A stretch of 64,000 bases of DNA from Pararhodobacter zhoushanensis (GTDB taxonomy: Bacteria > Pseudomonadota > Alphaproteobacteria > Rhodobacterales > Rhodobacteraceae): positions 48,246 to 112,245 of the forward strand of contig NZ_REEZ01000014.1 in NCBI RefSeq assembly GCF_003990445.1, given 5' to 3'. Shown here one piece after another: positions 32,732-41,481 of the stretch (positions within the stretch are counted from its first letter, which is position 1; each line of letters begins with the position of its first letter). Below the pieces are notes generated by a model. It saw nothing but the letters and a program-made list of their open reading frames with translations. It did no database searches and was not told where the DNA came from. Made by a program: the position numbers and the translations under genes.

Positions 32732-32763
32732 AAGCGGGGGGTGGTTGGCCCCCCGCTTTTTTT
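32732..32763. terminator. Rho-independent terminator between convergent genes
   Basis: A perfect GC-rich stem AAGCGGGGGG (32732-32741) pairs with CCCCCCGCTT (32749-32758) across a 7-nt loop. A T run (32757-32763) follows on the plus strand. On the opposite strand a shorter T run follows, so it can also serve the convergent MurA-like gene. It sits 27 bp after the PilZ gene stop. Confidence 0.85.
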
Positions 32764-32790
32764 ATGTCTGACGTTACCTGTCGCGTTGCC

Positions 32791-34101
32791 TCAGGCCCGC
32801 GCTGGCACCCGCGTGATCCTGGCACCCATCGCATTGAGCCGCTCGTCGATACGCTCATAGCCGCGCTCGATCTGCTGGGCGTTGTTGATGGTCGAGGTGC
32901 CCTCGGCGCACATCGCCGCGATCAGCATCGCCATGCCCGCGCGAATGTCCGGGCTTTCCAGCCGCGAACCGCGCATGTTCGACGGACCGGCGACAATCGC
33001 GCGGTGCGGGTCGCACAAAACAATCCGCGCGCCCATGGCGATCAGCTTGTCGACAAAGAACATCCGGCTTTCAAACATCTTCTCGAACATCATCACCACG
33101 CCTTCGCATTGCGTGGCGGTGACGATGGCAATCGACATCGTATCGGCGGGGAAGGCGGGCCAGGGCTGGTCCGAGATCGTCGGGATATGTCCGCCGAAAT
33201 CGGCCTGCACGCGCATTTCCTGATCGGCGGGGATGAACAGATCGTCCCCTTGCACCTGACAGCGGATGCCCAGCCGCTCGAATCCCATCAGCGTCGAGCG
33301 CAGATGCTCGACACCAGCGTTCTTGATGGTCATTTCCGATTTGGTCACCGCGGCGAGGCCGATCAGCGAGCCGACTTCGATATGGTCGGGGCCGATGCGA
33401 TGCGTGCAGCCACTCAGCTTTTTGCCGCCGTGGATGGTCATCGTGTTGGTGCCGATGCCCTCGATCTGCGCGCCCATGGCGTTCAGGAACAGCGCCAGAT
33501 CCTGCACATGCGGTTCCGAGGCGCAGTTGCGCAGATAGGTCGTGCCCTCGGCATAGACAGCGGCACAGAGCGCGTTTTCGGTCGCGGTGACGGACGGTTC
33601 GTCCAGAAACACATCCGCGCCGCGCAACTGCTTGGCTTTGAAGGAATAATGCCCATTCGTCTTGATCTCGGCACCCAGCTGTTCGAGCGCCAGAAAATGC
33701 GTGTCCACGCGGCGGCGGCCGATCACGTCGCCGCCCGGCGGTGGCAAAATGACCTCGCCACAGCGCGCCAGCATCGGCCCGGCCAGCAGGATCGAGGCAC
33801 GCACGCGGGCGCACAGATCGGGGTCCAGATCGGCGGGGCGCAGGTTGGCCGCGCGGATTTCCAGATGGTTGCGGCCCAGCCATGTCGCCTCGGCCCCGAC
33901 GGACTGGATCAACTCGACCAGCACCTCGATGTCGCGGATACGCGGGACGTTGGTCAGCTCCACCCGCTGATCGGTCAACAACGCTGCCGCCACGATGGGC
34001 AGCGCTGCGTTCTTGTTGCCCGAGGGCTCGATCGTGCCCGACAGCCGGTGGCCGCCTTCGACGATATACTGGATGCGCTCGTGCGGTTGTGCCTGTGCCA
34101 T
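32791..34101 (-). CDS. murA: MurA paralogue (enolpyruvyl transferase) with Asp at the catalytic Cys position
   Basis: This 436-residue protein has the EPSP/MurA double-domain pattern: IEPSGNKNAALPIVAAALLT, the active-site loop PPPGGDVIGRRRVDTHFLAL, and GTSTINNAQQIERGYERIDE at the end. In most MurA enzymes the loop reads GGCAIG with the catalytic Cys; here Asp125 takes that place. Known Cys-to-Asp MurAs still transfer enolpyruvate from PEP to UDP-GlcNAc but resist fosfomycin. It may be a second, specialised MurA. It lies 75 bp after hisH on the same strand. Whether a Cys-type murA exists elsewhere cannot be seen. Confidence 0.82.
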   Translation of the reverse strand: MAQAQPHERIQYIVEGGHRLSGTIEPSGNKNAALPIVAAALLTDQRVELTNVPRIRDIEVLVELIQSVGAEATWLGRNHLEIRAANLRPADLDPDLCARVRASILLAGPMLARCGEVILPPPGGDVIGRRRVDTHFLALEQLGAEIKTNGHYSFKAKQLRGADVFLDEPSVTATENALCAAVYAEGTTYLRNCASEPHVQDLALFLNAMGAQIEGIGTNTMTIHGGKKLSGCTHRIGPDHIEVGSLIGLAAVTKSEMTIKNAGVEHLRSTLMGFERLGIRCQVQGDDLFIPADQEMRVQADFGGHIPTISDQPWPAFPADTMSIAIVTATQCEGVVMMFEKMFESRMFFVDKLIAMGARIVLCDPHRAIVAGPSNMRGSRLESPDIRAGMAMLIAAMCAEGTSTINNAQQIERGYERIDERLNAMGARITRVPARA

Positions 34102-34176
34102 GCTGCCTATGCCCTCGTGTTTTGCCCCAGACCTAGCAAATCCGGGCGCTCACGGAAACCGACTTTCCGGTGAGCC

Positions 34177-34815
34177 TCAGGGCTTCCAGCGCAGGAAATT
34201 GCCAATCAGGCGAAGCCCCGCCGACTGGCTCTTCTCAGGGTGGAACTGCGTGCCCAGAATGTTGTCGCGCCCGACAATCGCGGTGACCTGCCCGCCATAG
34301 TCGACATGCGCCAGCAGATGCGCCGGATCGGCGACCGCAAAGCGGTAGGAGTGCACGAAATAGGCGTGATCGCCGGTGGCGATGCCGTCGAGCACCGCAT
34401 GCGGGCGGTCCAGCACCATATCGTTCCAGCCCATATGCGGCACTTTCATGCCGGGCTTATCGGGCGTGATACGCACCACGTCGCCGCCGATCCAGTCCAG
34501 CCCCGGTGTCTCGGAATATTCCAGGCCTCGCGTCGCCAGCAGTTGCATGCCGACGCATATGCCCAGAAATGGGCGTCCTTTTGTGATCACAGCCTCGGTC
34601 AGCGCCTCGGTCATACCTGTGACGGCATCCAGTTCGCGCCGACAGGCCGGGAACGCGCCGTCACCGGGCAGCACAATGCGGTCAGCGCGCAGCACGTCCT
34701 CGGGCCGCGCGGTGACGATCACCTCGCCGCCATCCACCTCACGCGCCATCCGCTCGAACGCCTTTTGCGCCGAGTGCAGGTTGCCGCTCTCATAATCCAC
34801 CAGAACCGTCAGCAT
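34177..34815 (-). CDS. hisH: Imidazole glycerol phosphate synthase glutaminase subunit
   Basis: This 212-residue protein is a class I glutamine amidotransferase. The nucleophile Cys is in GICVGMQLL (about residue 86), and the His-Glu pair is in [10 protein letters not shown] (about 193-195). N-terminal [18 protein letters not shown] is typical of HisH. It releases ammonia for HisF in histidine biosynthesis. It follows hisB by 3 bp, the usual order. The expected hisA and hisF are not next to it; a MurA paralogue follows instead. Confidence 0.93.
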   Translation of the reverse strand: MLTVLVDYESGNLHSAQKAFERMAREVDGGEVIVTARPEDVLRADRIVLPGDGAFPACRRELDAVTGMTEALTEAVITKGRPFLGICVGMQLLATRGLEYSETPGLDWIGGDVVRITPDKPGMKVPHMGWNDMVLDRPHAVLDGIATGDHAYFVHSYRFAVADPAHLLAHVDYGGQVTAIVGRDNILGTQFHPEKSQSAGLRLIGNFLRWKP

Positions 34816-34818
34816 GGG

Positions 34819-35406
34819 TTACAGCGTGCCCTTGGTCGAAGGCACGGCGTCGGCCTTGCGCGGGTCGATCTCGCAGGCGTCGCGCAGGGCGCGGGCGACG
34901 GCTTTGAAGGTGGCCTCGGCGATGTGGTGGCTGTTGAAGCCGTGCACCTGATCCAGATGCAGCGTGATGCCGCCATGGGTGCTGAGCGCCTGAAAGAACT
35001 CGCGCACCAGCTCTGTATCGAAAGTGCCGATCTTCTGCGTCGGGATGTCGACGTTCCACACCAGAAACGGGCGGCCCGACAGGTCCAGCGCACAGCGTAC
35101 CTGCGCGTCGTCCATCGCCAGACTGCATTCACCATAGCGCCGGATGCCGCGCTTGTCGGCCAGCGCCTTGGCCAGTGCCTGACCGATGGCGATGCCGGTA
35201 TCCTCGACCGTGTGGTGGTCGTCGATGTGCAGATCGCCATCGGCCTGCACAGTCATGTCAAACAGCGCGTGGCGCGCCAACTGGTCGAGCATATGGTCGA
35301 AAAAGCCCACCCCCGTCTGGTTGTCGTACTGGCCAGAGCCATCCAGAGTGAGCGTGACCTTGATTTCGGTCTCGGCGGTCTTGCGGGAAATGGTCGCGCT
35401 GCGCAT
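34819..35406 (-). CDS. hisB: Imidazoleglycerol-phosphate dehydratase
   Basis: This 195-residue protein is a monofunctional HisB. The manganese-binding motifs are [19 protein letters not shown] and [16 protein letters not shown], with the opening [20 protein letters not shown]. It converts imidazole glycerol phosphate to imidazole acetol phosphate in histidine synthesis. Length agrees with the family (about 195-200), so no phosphatase fusion is present. It is the first gene of the hisB-hisH pair. Confidence 0.94.
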   Translation of the reverse strand: MRSATISRKTAETEIKVTLTLDGSGQYDNQTGVGFFDHMLDQLARHALFDMTVQADGDLHIDDHHTVEDTGIAIGQALAKALADKRGIRRYGECSLAMDDAQVRCALDLSGRPFLVWNVDIPTQKIGTFDTELVREFFQALSTHGGITLHLDQVHGFNSHHIAEATFKAVARALRDACEIDPRKADAVPSTKGTL

Positions 35407-35460
35407 GGGCTTTATCCGTCGCTGGAACGGCGCCGGTATAGGCCGGGGCGCGGGGCTTGG

Positions 35461-35754
35461 CTAGCCCTCATACCCCTCAACGATCACCAGATCCGCCGTT
35501 GAAATCGGATCGCGGATCGCCTTGGCCGCTTGATACTCGGGCGAGTCGAAACAGGCCGTTGCCGTGGCCAGATCCGCGAACTCGATCACCACGGTCCGCG
35601 CGCGGCTCTGCCCTTCACGCACGATCTGCGGCGCACCCCGCACGATGAAGCGCGCGCCGTATTTCGCGAAGGCCACGGCATTGGCCTCGCGGTATTTGGC
35701 ATAGATGTCGGGGTCGGTGACATCGACATGGGCGATCCAATAGGCCTTGGGCAT
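35461..35754 (-). CDS. DUF1330 protein
   Basis: This 97-residue protein matches DUF1330: KAYWIAHVDVTDPDIYAKYR, AVAFAKYGARFIVRGAPQIV, RTVVIEFADLATATACFDSP and EYQAAKAIRDPISTADLVIV. The fold is a ferredoxin-like dimeric barrel. No active-site residues are established for the family. It stands between hisB and a GNAT gene without coupling to either. Confidence 0.85.
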   Translation of the reverse strand: MPKAYWIAHVDVTDPDIYAKYREANAVAFAKYGARFIVRGAPQIVREGQSRARTVVIEFADLATATACFDSPEYQAAKAIRDPISTADLVIVEGYEG

Positions 35755-35808
35755 GGGAGTCCTCCGTGATTTTGCGGCAGACTGGCTTTGTCACGGCGGA
35801 GGTGCAAG

Positions 35809-36231
35809 TCAGAACTTGAGGCGCAGCCTTGGACCGGGATCAATGCTCTCGAACCTCAGTGCTGCGTAAAAGTCCCGCGCTTTTGCGTTGTCGGGGTGGG
35901 TGCCCAGACTGAGATAGCGCGCGCCGTGCGCCTTGGCGTGGTCGACAGCAGCCTGCACCAGTGCCTTGCCCAAACCGGTGCCGCGCTGATGGGGCTGGAC
36001 GAAGAGATGATGCATCTCCATGCCGCGCACGCCCCAATGCAGTTGCGCGGTGGGGTAGAGGGCGGTGTAACCCGCCTCGGCCAGCAGCACGGTCACAAAG
36101 GCGTCCGGCCCGAACAGATCGCGCTCCAGCGCCTCGCGGGTGCAGGCCTCAGGGTCACCGTGATGCGCCGAGAGCGCGTGAACCATCGGCAAAAGGCGGT
36201 CGAGGTCTTCTGGCGTTGCGGCGTGGATCAT
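35809..36231 (-). CDS. GNAT-family N-acetyltransferase
   Basis: This 140-residue protein has the GNAT fold: a first helix (PEDLDRLLPMVHALSAHHG) and a central beta strand ending before the acetyl-CoA loop (QPHQRGTGLGKALVQAAVDH, with the (Q/R)xxGxG/A signature). The late strand is ARYLSLGTHPDNAKARDFYA. The acceptor cannot be told from sequence. It is a stand-alone gene on the minus strand. Confidence 0.83.
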   Translation of the reverse strand: MIHAATPEDLDRLLPMVHALSAHHGDPEACTREALERDLFGPDAFVTVLLAEAGYTALYPTAQLHWGVRGMEMHHLFVQPHQRGTGLGKALVQAAVDHAKAHGARYLSLGTHPDNAKARDFYAALRFESIDPGPRLRLKF

Positions 36232-36307
36232 GGGTGTCTCCGGTCTGACGCCATGGATGGAGCGGTTAATGGCCAGACATTTGGGCGGATCTCCCGCGTT
36301 TTGTCAC

Positions 36308-37681
36308 TTACTCAACAATCCGGCCCCAGAGATCATAGTCCGATGCCTCTTCCACTTCCACATTGACGATATCGCCGGGGGCGAGGCCTTCGAACCCTTC
36401 GTCAATGAAGAGGTTGCCGTCGATCTCGGGCGCATCGGCCTGTGTGCGGCAGGTCGCGCCCTCGTCGTCGACCTCGTCCACGATCACAGGCAGCACCCGG
36501 CCGACCTTGGCCTCCAGCTTGGCCTCGGAAATCGCCTGAGCTTTCTCCATGAAGCGGTCCCAGCGTTCCTGCTTGACCTCGGCGGGCACGTGATCGGGCA
36601 GCGCGTTCGAGCGCGCGCCCTTGACGTCCTCGTACTGAAAGCAGCCTACCCGGTCGAGCTGCGCTTCGTCCATCCAGTCAAGCAGTGTCTGGAATTCTTC
36701 TTCCGTTTCACCGGGATAGCCGACGATGAAGGTCGAGCGCAGGGTGATGTCCGGGCAATCGGCACGCCAGCGGGCGATCTCGTCCAGCGTCTTGGCCGCC
36801 GCCGCCGGTCGCGCCATGCGCTTCAGGGTCTCGGGGTGGGCGTGCTGGAACGGGATGTCCAGATAGGGCAGCACCAAGCCTTCGGCCATCAGCGGGATCA
36901 GGTCGCGCACATGCGGATAGGGATAGACGTAATGCAAACGGACCCAGGCGCCCAGCGATCCCAGATCACGCGCCAGATCGGTGATATGCGCCCGGTGTCC
37001 GCGATCTTCGGCGTGCTTGATATCGACGCCGTAAGCCGAGGTGTCCTGACTGATCACCAGCAGTTCCTTGACGCCTGCTGCCACCAGCTTTTCCGCCTCA
37101 CGGATCACCGCATGCGCCGGACGGCTGACCAGACGGCCACGCATGTCGGGGATGATGCAGAACTTGCACTTGTGGTTACAGCCCTCGGAAATCTTAAGAT
37201 AGCTGAAATGTCTTGGAGTCAGACTGACCCCGCTGGCCGGCAGCAGGTCGATGAACGGATCGGGCGACGGCGGCACGGCATCGTGCACGGCGTCCAAAAC
37301 CTGCTCGTATTGATGCGGGCCGGTGACGGCCATCACCTTGGGATGCGCGCCGGTGATGTACTCGGGCTCGGCGCCCAGACAGCCGGTGACGATCACCTTG
37401 CCGTTCTCGCGCAGGGCCTCGCCGATGGCATCAAGGCTCTCGGCCTTGGCGCTGTCCAGAAAACCGCAGGTGTTGACGATGACCGCATCCGCGCCCTGAT
37501 AATCGGGGCTGATCGCATAGCCTTCGGCCCGCAGCCGGGTCAGGATGCGCTCGGAATCGACCAGCGCCTTGGGGCAGCCAAGGCTGACCATGCCGATGGT
37601 GGGCTGGCCTGCGCGCGGCGCGTCCTTGATCAGGGCACGCGGGGCAAGGTCGGGGCGGAGGCTGGGCGGGTTCTGACTCAT
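36308..37681 (-). CDS. rimO: Ribosomal protein S12 methylthiotransferase RimO
   Basis: This 457-residue radical-SAM enzyme has the three-domain MTTase order. The N-terminal UPF0004 domain has three cluster Cys ([36 protein letters not shown]). The radical-SAM core has [19 protein letters not shown] (CxxxCxxC). A C-terminal TRAM domain follows ([16 protein letters not shown]). The SLGCPKxxVDSE form distinguishes RimO from MiaB. It thiomethylates an Asp of ribosomal protein S12. The gene begins next to a GC-rich hairpin cluster. Confidence 0.93.
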   Translation of the reverse strand: MSQNPPSLRPDLAPRALIKDAPRAGQPTIGMVSLGCPKALVDSERILTRLRAEGYAISPDYQGADAVIVNTCGFLDSAKAESLDAIGEALRENGKVIVTGCLGAEPEYITGAHPKVMAVTGPHQYEQVLDAVHDAVPPSPDPFIDLLPASGVSLTPRHFSYLKISEGCNHKCKFCIIPDMRGRLVSRPAHAVIREAEKLVAAGVKELLVISQDTSAYGVDIKHAEDRGHRAHITDLARDLGSLGAWVRLHYVYPYPHVRDLIPLMAEGLVLPYLDIPFQHAHPETLKRMARPAAAAKTLDEIARWRADCPDITLRSTFIVGYPGETEEEFQTLLDWMDEAQLDRVGCFQYEDVKGARSNALPDHVPAEVKQERWDRFMEKAQAISEAKLEAKVGRVLPVIVDEVDDEGATCRTQADAPEIDGNLFIDEGFEGLAPGDIVNVEVEEASDYDLWGRIVE

Positions 37682-37754
37682 AAACGCCCTATACGCCGCC
37701 GACCGCGCGCCGCAAAGCCCCCATCATCTGTCGCTAAGTATCCACGGGGGGTTT

Positions 37755-37813
37755 CCTAAGGGGGGAGCGTGCTCCCCCCTTAGGCGGGGGGCGCGGGGGG
37801 CTGGCCCCCCGCC
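37755..37813. repeat. Double GC-rich hairpin element between rimO and cytochrome b561
   Basis: CCTAAGGGGGGAGC (37755-37768) and its exact reverse complement (37771-37784) form a 14-bp stem with only GT between. Next to it, GCGGGGGG (37793-37800) pairs with CCCCCCGC (37805-37812). Alternatively GGCGGGGGGC (37783-37792) pairs with GCCCCCCGCC (37804-37813). The two options exclude each other. It lies just after the b561 stop and could end that transcript, although no T run follows. It resembles REP-like intergenic repeats. Confidence 0.7.
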
Positions 37814-37815
37814 TC

Positions 37816-38340
37816 TTAGCGCGCGCCGAACCACATCCGGCGTAGCAGCCCGTCGCGGCGCACGCTCACGTGGTAGAGCGCCGCCAGAATATGAAGGGCG
37901 ATGGTGAGGATCAGCAGCGTTGCCAGCAGACCATGCACGCCGCGCGCAAAGAGCGTGTGAAACGTCTCGGGCAGGGTGCCATCGCCAAACAGCGCGTCGC
38001 CCAAACCCGACTGAACCGCCATGGCAATACCCGAGCCAACCATCCCGAGCACCAGCGCATAAAGCGCCCAATGCGCCAGCGGGGCGAGCCGGTCGGCCAG
38101 CGCGATGCCGGACTTTGCAGGGGCCGGGTGGCGGGTGGTCAGGCGGACGGCCAGACGGATCAGCATCAGGACGCCGATGCCGACACCCATGATCGCGTGG
38201 ATGCGCAGTGCGTCCGTTTTGCCGGGTGCCGTATTGGGCATGTCGTCCAGCACCAGCGTGCCAGCGATCAGGGCCATCAGGAGCAGCAGGGCAATCAGCC
38301 AATGCAGGGTGACGAGGACAGGATGATAACGGGCGGGCAT
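37816..38340 (-). CDS. Cytochrome b561 family protein
   Basis: The start at 38340 follows GGAGAA and gives 174 residues. The frame extends 13 codons upstream without a ribosome-binding site. Four membrane segments are visible, with haem-ligand His candidates in VTLHWLIALLLL, DALRIHAIMGV, LAHWALYALVL and IALHILAALYHV. CybB-type proteins move electrons from quinol in the inner membrane. It is divergent from a MarR gene. Their shared 28-bp palindrome suggests MarR control, possibly by oxidants or quinones. Confidence 0.87.
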   Translation of the reverse strand: MPARYHPVLVTLHWLIALLLLMALIAGTLVLDDMPNTAPGKTDALRIHAIMGVGIGVLMLIRLAVRLTTRHPAPAKSGIALADRLAPLAHWALYALVLGMVGSGIAMAVQSGLGDALFGDGTLPETFHTLFARGVHGLLATLLILTIALHILAALYHVSVRRDGLLRRMWFGAR

Positions 38341-38382
38341 AAGGTTCTCCAGATCTGGGGTCAGATCAGGATGACTCAATTA

Positions 38383-38410
38383 CGCAACATTTGCAATTGC
38401 AAATGTTGCG
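38383..38410. promoter_or_regulatory. 28-bp perfect palindrome, probable MarR operator
   Basis: CGCAACATTTGCAA followed by its exact reverse complement TTGCAAATGTTGCG gives 14 matched pairs with no gap. It is centred between the divergent cytochrome b561 (start 38340) and MarR (start 38441) genes. The 31-bp distance to the MarR start suits autorepression, and the site also lies just upstream of cytochrome b561. MarR dimers typically bind palindromes of 16-20 bp, so this site is unusually long. Confidence 0.75.
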
Positions 38411-38440
38411 CAAGCAAACGATTTGACGTAGATCGTCGGC

Positions 38441-38887
38441 ATGAATGAAAACGCCTCCAAAGCCGTCCGTCACGCCAGCCCCGGCTGGCTTATCCAGCGC
38501 TTGTCTCGCCGGTTCGAGGCCGAGATGGAGGCGGATCTGGCATCGCATGGTGTGACGCTGGGACAATTCGCCTTGCTGATGGCCACGCTTGAGGCTGAAG
38601 GCCTGACGCAAACCGAGCTGGGGACGATCTTTGCCATGCCTGCGTGGAAGATCAGCCGTCATCTGGATGGGCTGGAAGCGTCGGGACTGGTGATCAGGCA
38701 GCCCGACCCAGCCTCGCGCCGGACGCACCGTATCGTGCCGACGGACGCTGCGCGCGCACTGGCATCCGCGTTGCGCGGGGTCGGTCAGGCGGTTAACGCG
38801 CGGCTTCTTGCGCCGTTGGCACCAGATGAACGCGACCTTTTGGTCACGTTGCTCCAAAAGGTCGTGGTCCCGGGCGAGAGGTTCTGA
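38441..38887 (+). CDS. MarR-family transcriptional regulator
   Basis: This 148-residue protein is a standard MarR winged helix. A dimerising helix (PGWLIQRLSRRFEAEMEADL) comes first. The helix-turn-helix follows (LTQTELGTIFAMPAWKISRH, about residues 55-74), then the wing with Asp and Arg (LVIRQPDPASRRTHRIVPTD) and C-terminal dimer helices. No Cys needed for OhrR-type peroxide sensing is present. It probably represses the divergent cytochrome b561 gene and itself through the palindrome between them. It ends 3 bp before the convergent flavoprotein gene. Confidence 0.88.
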   Translation: MNENASKAVRHASPGWLIQRLSRRFEAEMEADLASHGVTLGQFALLMATLEAEGLTQTELGTIFAMPAWKISRHLDGLEASGLVIRQPDPASRRTHRIVPTDAARALASALRGVGQAVNARLLAPLAPDERDLLVTLLQKVVVPGERF

Positions 38888-38890
38888 GGC

Positions 38891-40504
38891 TCAGACGCCT
38901 TCGTCAAACGGCTCGAAACTGTCGGCGCTGGCGCGGCGCCAGCGCTTCATATAGCCGAAACGCTCGTCATCCTCGCGCAGCAAAAAGCCAACGGGCATAT
39001 AGGGATAGACGTCTTCACCCGTGACCATGTCACGGTCGTTTTCGCGCATCAGCAGGTGCCAGGGCAGAAAGTCGGACGGGTGCGACAGCCCCGCCGCACC
39101 GGCCATATCCCCCAGCGCCTTCATCGTGTTGCGGTGGAAATTCGCCACCCGCTCGGCCTTGTCGACAACCACCAGCGCGCGTTGGCGGGCCGGGTCCTGG
39201 GTGGCGACGCCGGTGGGGCAGTGGTTGGTGTGACAGGCTTGCGCCTGAATGCACCCAATCGAGAACATGAAGCCGCGCGCCGAGTTGGCCCAGTCGGCCC
39301 CCAGCGCCAGTGCCTTGGCAATATCGAAAGCGTGGATCAGCTTGGCCGACGCCCCGATCTTGACCTTCTCGCGCAGTCCCGCGCCGCGCAGGGCGTTGTG
39401 GACAAAGGTCAGCCCCTCAACCAGCGGCATGCCCATGTGGTTGGCGAATTCCAGCGGAGCCGCGCCGGTGCCGCCTTCCTTCCCATCCACCACGATAAAG
39501 TCCGGGGTGACGCCAGTTTTCAGCATGGCTTTGACAATGCACATGAATTCGCGCCGGTGGCCAAGGCACAACTTGAAGCCGATCGGCTTGCCGCCGCTCA
39601 GGTCGCGCAGGCGGGCGATGAACTCCATCATCTCGATCGGGGTCTCAAACGCCGAATGGGCGTCGGGCGAGTGGCAGTCGACGCCCATCGGCACGCCGCG
39701 CGCCTCGGCGATTTCGGCGGTGATCTTGGCGGCGGGCAGGATGCCGCCCTGACCGGGCTTGGCACCCTGACTCATCTTGATTTCGATCATCTTTACCTGC
39801 GGATCCGCCGCGACCTGACGGAATTTTTCCGGGTCAAAGCGTCCCTCGGCCGAGCGGCAACCGAAATAGCCGGTGCCAATCTCATAAATCAGGTCGCCGC
39901 CGCCTTCACGGTGATAGCGGCTGATGCCGCCTTCGCCGGTGTCATGGGCGAATCCCTGTATCTTGGCGCCTTTGTTCAGTGCCAGGATCGCGTTGGCGCT
40001 GAGCGCGCCAAAGCTCATCGCCGAGATGTTATACAGCGACAAATCATAAGGTTGCTTGCAGTCCGGCCCGCCAACATGCACGCGAAAATCGTGGTTGGTG
40101 ATCTTCTTTGGGCGGATCGAGTGCGTCAGCCACTGATAGCCCGCGCCATACACCTTTTCCTTGGTGCCGAAGGGGCGTTTGTCTTCGACGTTCTTGGCGC
40201 GCTGGTAGACGATGTTGCGGTCTTCGCGCGAGAAGGGAACCTCGGCATCGTCGTCTTCCAGCAGGTACTGGCGGATCTCGGGGCGGATCATCTCGAACAG
40301 GTAGCGCATGTGCCCGAGCACCGGGTAGTTGCGCAGAATGGCGTGGTGGACCTGCATCATGTCCTGCACGCCGATGGCGGTCAGCGCCCCGAAGATCGCC
40401 AGCGGAATTGCGAACCACCAGGACCAGATCAACAGCAGCGCCGACACAACGGTCAGCACGGCGCACAGAATGAAGGTCGAATACCGCATCAACGACGAGA
40501 TCAT
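38891..40504 (-). CDS. FMN-binding glutamate synthase family protein
   Basis: This 537-residue protein has an N-terminal pair of membrane helices (about residues 8-42). The FMN-binding glutamate synthase domain follows: NISAMSFGALSANAILALNK, FAHDTGEGGISRYHREGG, the Fe-S/FMN region, and DFIVVDGKEGGTGAAPLEFA. A Cys-rich stretch (SIGCIQAQACHTNHCPTGVA) fits the 3Fe-4S ligands. The amidotransferase half of GltB is missing, so it is not a normal GOGAT. Such proteins are widespread, but their reaction is unsettled. Confidence 0.87.
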   Translation of the reverse strand: MISSLMRYSTFILCAVLTVVSALLLIWSWWFAIPLAIFGALTAIGVQDMMQVHHAILRNYPVLGHMRYLFEMIRPEIRQYLLEDDDAEVPFSREDRNIVYQRAKNVEDKRPFGTKEKVYGAGYQWLTHSIRPKKITNHDFRVHVGGPDCKQPYDLSLYNISAMSFGALSANAILALNKGAKIQGFAHDTGEGGISRYHREGGGDLIYEIGTGYFGCRSAEGRFDPEKFRQVAADPQVKMIEIKMSQGAKPGQGGILPAAKITAEIAEARGVPMGVDCHSPDAHSAFETPIEMMEFIARLRDLSGGKPIGFKLCLGHRREFMCIVKAMLKTGVTPDFIVVDGKEGGTGAAPLEFANHMGMPLVEGLTFVHNALRGAGLREKVKIGASAKLIHAFDIAKALALGADWANSARGFMFSIGCIQAQACHTNHCPTGVATQDPARQRALVVVDKAERVANFHRNTMKALGDMAGAAGLSHPSDFLPWHLLMRENDRDMVTGEDVYPYMPVGFLLREDDERFGYMKRWRRASADSFEPFDEGV

Positions 40505-40609
40505 GCCGGTCCTCTGGCATTAGGGAGTGGGAGGGCCAGCCTAGCAGATCTTGCTAAACCGACCACCCCGCGTCTGCTGATCCGATGTCTATCGCGGCTT
40601 TGGTGTCGA

Positions 40610-41407
40610 TCAGGTAAATTTCGCGGCACGTTTTTGCATGCCGGCCATCACGGCTTCCATCTGGTTGGGCGAGCCGATGATCGCCGCTTGCAGGCGCGCT
40701 TCCAGCGCCAGTTGCTCGTCGCTGCCGGGCCAAGAGGCGCGGACCAGTGCCTTGGCACCGCGCGTGGCTTCAGGACTGCGGGCGGCGATGGCGCGGGCGG
40801 CGTCGCGGGCGGCGGCGAGCGGGTCGTCGGCCAGACGCGTGATCAGTCCCAGCGCCTGTGCCTCGGAGGCCACAACGACGCGGGCGCTCAGGATCAGTTC
40901 CAGCGCCTGATCGGCGCGCATCAGGCCGGGCAGCAGCTTGGTCAGGCCCATGTCGGGGATCAGGCCCCAGCGGGTTTCCATGATGCTCAGCTGGGTGTCG
41001 GGCGCGGCGATGCGGATGTCGGCCCCCAGTGCCAGCTGCATCCCCGCGCCGTAAGTCACACCGTGCAGCGCGGCGATCACCGGGACGGGCAGATCAGCCC
41101 AGACCGTGCAGGGGTGCTGGAAACGGTTGGCGGCGCGGCCACCGGGGGGCGAGACGATCTCGGCCCTGAGCGCGTCGAGATCCTGGGCGAACTCCATCAG
41201 CATCGAGGTGTCGATCCCGGCGCAGAACCCGCGGCCCGCGCCGGTCAGGATCACCGCGCGCAGGCCCGGCTCTGTCATCAGCCGGTCGCCCGCCGCACTG
41301 ACCGCCGCGAACATCGCCGCATCGAAAGCGTTCAGCTTGTCGGGGCGGTTCAGGGTGACTTCGGCGATGCCGTCCTCGATGGCGATGGTAACGCGGTCTT
41401 CGGACAT
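40610..41407 (-). CDS. Enoyl-CoA hydratase/isomerase (crotonase family)
   Basis: The start at 41407 gives 265 residues beginning MSEDRVTIAIEDGIAEVTLN, a standard crotonase opening. The oxyanion-hole Gly occurs in GAGRGFCAGIDTSMLM and again in HGVTYGAGMQLALGADIRIA. The usual pair of catalytic Glu of hydratases is not obvious: at the second position IMETRWGLIPDMG keeps one Glu only. This could mean an isomerase or other crotonase chemistry. It has no coupled neighbour. Confidence 0.82.
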   Translation of the reverse strand: MSEDRVTIAIEDGIAEVTLNRPDKLNAFDAAMFAAVSAAGDRLMTEPGLRAVILTGAGRGFCAGIDTSMLMEFAQDLDALRAEIVSPPGGRAANRFQHPCTVWADLPVPVIAALHGVTYGAGMQLALGADIRIAAPDTQLSIMETRWGLIPDMGLTKLLPGLMRADQALELILSARVVVASEAQALGLITRLADDPLAAARDAARAIAARSPEATRGAKALVRASWPGSDEQLALEARLQAAIIGSPNQMEAVMAGMQKRAAKFT

Positions 41408-41481
41408 GGTTTCCTCCCTCATGCGGGCTCAGGCTGGCAGGGCCGTGCGCGCAGGGCAAGCGCAACGTGGCGGCAGGCGGG

